Below are positions 62,194-64,000 of a stretch of 64,000 nt of DNA, piece after piece. Location of the stretch: the NCBI GenBank assembly GCA_015143295.1, contig CM026568.1:31504441-31568440 (forward strand), in the 5' to 3' direction. A program made the position numbers and the translations under genes. Below the pieces are notes generated by a model. The model had not been told where the DNA came from and searched no databases. It saw nothing but the letters and a program-made list of their open reading frames with translations. Origin of the DNA: Tetracentron sinense (taxonomy: Eukaryota > Streptophyta > Magnoliopsida > Trochodendrales > Trochodendraceae). Every line of letters starts with the position of its first letter. Within the stretch, counting starts at the first letter, position 1.

Positions 62194-64000
62194 TCAATTC
62201 CCAAAACTGGCAGCTACTCGAACAGTACCACCATGCTGCCCATAAGAGTTCCCGCCGCCACGCCTCGAGTGATTCTGACCCCTCTCCCTGTACCTTGATC
62301 CTGCTGAACCATCCATTGGTCCTTCAAATGAGTTATTCTGTTTATTGTCATAAGACCCAATCGGCTGGTACTCATAATGTGGATTAGGCCTCCTCCTGTC
62401 CCGGTTTGCAGGTAGATGCTTTTTGCTGTAATCTTGCCCTGGTGGGCTCCAATCCTCACGAGGAACTTCATTCCCTCTGTCAAAGCGACTATTTTGGTGT
62501 CCATTCTTGCGGAACCCTGAGGAAGAGGGTTGCTCATGTTGAGTACCAACATTTGCAGGAGGAGCCAGTTCAGCCAGGTTAACATGACCTTGGTTTGGGG
62601 GGTGAGGGCGTTCATTGAATGAGGCACTCTTCCTTTCTCTCTTAACATCTTGATGCTGTACATTTGGTACTTCTGCTACTTTTGTTTTCTGGGTCTTGGA
62701 CTGATGAAGATGAGGGTGGACCAAAGCTACATTGGTAGCCTTGTCATTTTGTAATGGAAGATGCTCCCCTCCTTTCGGAGGAACCTCCCTCTCAGTAGTC
62801 GTACCAACTTCAGATGCCACTCTTTGAACTCCACTGGCCCTGCTTCCCTGTCGACTATGGACTGCATAAGCCTGAGATTTGGGTTGCCAATGTGATGTAG
62901 CATGTTCCCCAACACCACGGTTTGCTCTCAAAGCAACTCTTCCTTCTGATTGACTCAACTCAAGGGCTGAAGAATGAGCCTCAGTTTCACTAGTGTCCCC
63001 ACTATGTACATCCTTCTGATCAACAGGATTGTAGTTATGACCTGTGCCTTTGTGTCCCTTGAATGGATGTCGCTTTCCTCTGTCCGTTAATCTGTGTTCC
63101 TTCACAAAATCAGAACCAACGACCAGTTCAGTTGAGGCAGGATTATTAGGAATATTCCAGTTGTCAGAATACTTTGTTTGCCCTTTCGGTGAGTGTGTCT
63201 CAGGCTTCAGGGGTCGATGCTGCTCAGCTGGTTTTTGAACATTCTTGCTTAGATCTAAAGGAAAAGATGATCCTTCCTGAGAGCCTTGTATATGGGGTAA
63301 TCCGGTTGAACGCTGGCGCCATGATCCTTGTGCTTTACCATGCTTATTCTGCCTACTCTCCCCATTCTTGGACTCCAAAGAAAACCCTGCTTTCCCAACA
63401 GCCAATCCATCAGGCCCACTACTTTCTGTACTCAAAGAAGCAGATTCTTTTCCAGTGGTCTCAGCTGATGTAGCTTGATTGGTTGAAGGAGATGATGGTC
63501 TTTGGGTATTCCCTAGTTGGGCCAGTTCTTTGGCTACAGGTTTTGGAATATATCTCTCCATTTCAGCCCTCTTGCTTTTCAGACTATTCTGAACACCATG
63601 CCCATTCTTTACTAAGGGACTGTTAGCTTCAAGGATAATGTTGTGGCTCGCTTCTTCGGAAGCATCAGTCTTGTTCTGTGACCGCACAGGAGCCCATACA
63701 ACAGTCTCACTGCAATGGAACTTCTCTGTTGATCTGGTAGCTTGTGAGTTTCTTGGCATCCTGCGAGGAAGCTGAGGCTTCCACTGGTTATTTACTATAG
63801 CATGGGCTTCTTCAGTTGGTAAAGAACACCACTGGTCTGCAAATGGAACAGTGTCCTCAGAATCTTGAGCATCTGCAGTCTCCCTCGAGGTCAATGCATG
63901 AACTGAGCTAACTTCTAACACACATTTAGAAGCCTTTGATTTACAATCTTCACTGGAATCTTTTGCAGGATTTCCATGGGTTGGCACCACCAACGGTAAA
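62194..64000 (-). CDS. MOS1: MOS1-like (MODIFIER OF SNC1 1) protein, C-terminal part, partial
   Basis: An open minus-strand frame enters from the window edge and runs about 600 residues to a TGA at 62194. It is low-complexity, rich in Ser, Gln, Asn, Arg and Pro. Segments recognisable from plant MOS1/BAT2-type proteins are NNQWKPQLPRRMPRN, ETVVWAPVRSQNK, KSKRAEMERYIPKPVAKELA, NKHGKAQGSWRQRS and an Arg-Gly-rich end (YRERGQNHSRRGGGNSYGQH). In Arabidopsis MOS1 is a nuclear protein that affects expression of the immune receptor gene SNC1. The true start lies outside the window, and no intron interrupts this part. The identification rests on remembered motifs; another plant PRRC2/BAT2-like protein would be the alternative. 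Confidence 0.8.
   Translation of the reverse strand, partial: LPLVVPTHGNPAKDSSEDCKSKASKCVLEVSSVHALTSRETADAQDSEDTVPFADQWCSLPTEEAHAIVNNQWKPQLPRRMPRNSQATRSTEKFHCSETVVWAPVRSQNKTDASEEASHNIILEANSPLVKNGHGVQNSLKSKRAEMERYIPKPVAKELAQLGNTQRPSSPSTNQATSAETTGKESASLSTESSGPDGLAVGKAGFSLESKNGESRQNKHGKAQGSWRQRSTGLPHIQGSQEGSSFPLDLSKNVQKPAEQHRPLKPETHSPKGQTKYSDNWNIPNNPASTELVVGSDFVKEHRLTDRGKRHPFKGHKGTGHNYNPVDQKDVHSGDTSETEAHSSALELSQSEGRVALRANRGVGEHATSHWQPKSQAYAVHSRQGSRASGVQRVASEVGTTTEREVPPKGGEHLPLQNDKATNVALVHPHLHQSKTQKTKVAEVPNVQHQDVKRERKSASFNERPHPPNQGHVNLAELAPPANVGTQHEQPSSSGFRKNGHQNSRFDRGNEVPREDWSPPGQDYSKKHLPANRDRRRPNPHYEYQPIGSYDNKQNNSFEGPMDGSAGSRYRERGQNHSRRGGGNSYGQHGGTVRVAASFGN

Overview
The window is nuclear DNA of a flowering plant, probably a dicot or early-diverging eudicot. 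It has GT-AG introns of 80 bp to over 10 kb, AT-rich spacers, plant-only families (DUF26 receptor kinase, LRR receptor, polygalacturonase, MOS1-like protein, PPR) and a dense layer of plant transposons. The species cannot be named from the sequence. Nothing bacterial, organellar or viral was seen apart from LTR-retrotransposon fossils.

Layout. (1) 0-11.3 kb, + strand: the last exons of a coiled-coil gene (MADS K-box-like at best), with a 10.8 kb intron full of transposons: a cluster of foldback elements, three L1-type LINE fragments, a MULE-like element with two other elements inside it, an RTE-type LINE fragment, and a Pack-MULE carrying a piece of a class III peroxidase gene. (2) 12.2-19.0 kb: foldback-related duplications, a short Helitron and a nearly full-length, young Ty1/copia element. 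(3) 20.2-23.1 kb, - strand: a 978-residue LRR receptor with GSO1-like ectodomain and membrane anchor but no kinase. (4) 26.7-35.7 kb, - strand: a complete seven-exon cysteine-rich receptor-like kinase whose first intron holds an old, decayed copia element with a LINE tail inside it. (5) 39.4-43.6 kb: CACTA and Helitron debris, then a complete eight-exon polygalacturonase (+). (6) 45-49.4 kb: a tRNA-derived SINE with perfect target duplication, a CACTA-type MITE and a PPR pseudogene (-). (7) 50.7-55.8 kb, - strand: a conserved plant membrane protein of unknown function whose start codon lies in a 29-nt exon. (8) 54-61 kb: MITEs of several superfamilies in clean target duplications. (9) 62.2-64.0 kb, - strand: the C-terminal part of a MODIFIER OF SNC1 (MOS1)-like protein, running off the window.

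The two receptors and the MOS1-like gene belong to families linked to surface signalling and immunity, and the polygalacturonase to wall pectin. Nothing in the layout shows that they work as a unit; this is an ordinary plant gene neighbourhood. I found no coherent new system. The items most worth a second look are the kinase-less LRR receptor, the Pack-MULE with its peroxidase fragment, two LINE insertions at the same site of one foldback family, and the small membrane protein with a 14-nt first coding segment. Exon limits were placed by hand from splice consensus and reading frame. Family names come from remembered motifs, not from a search.
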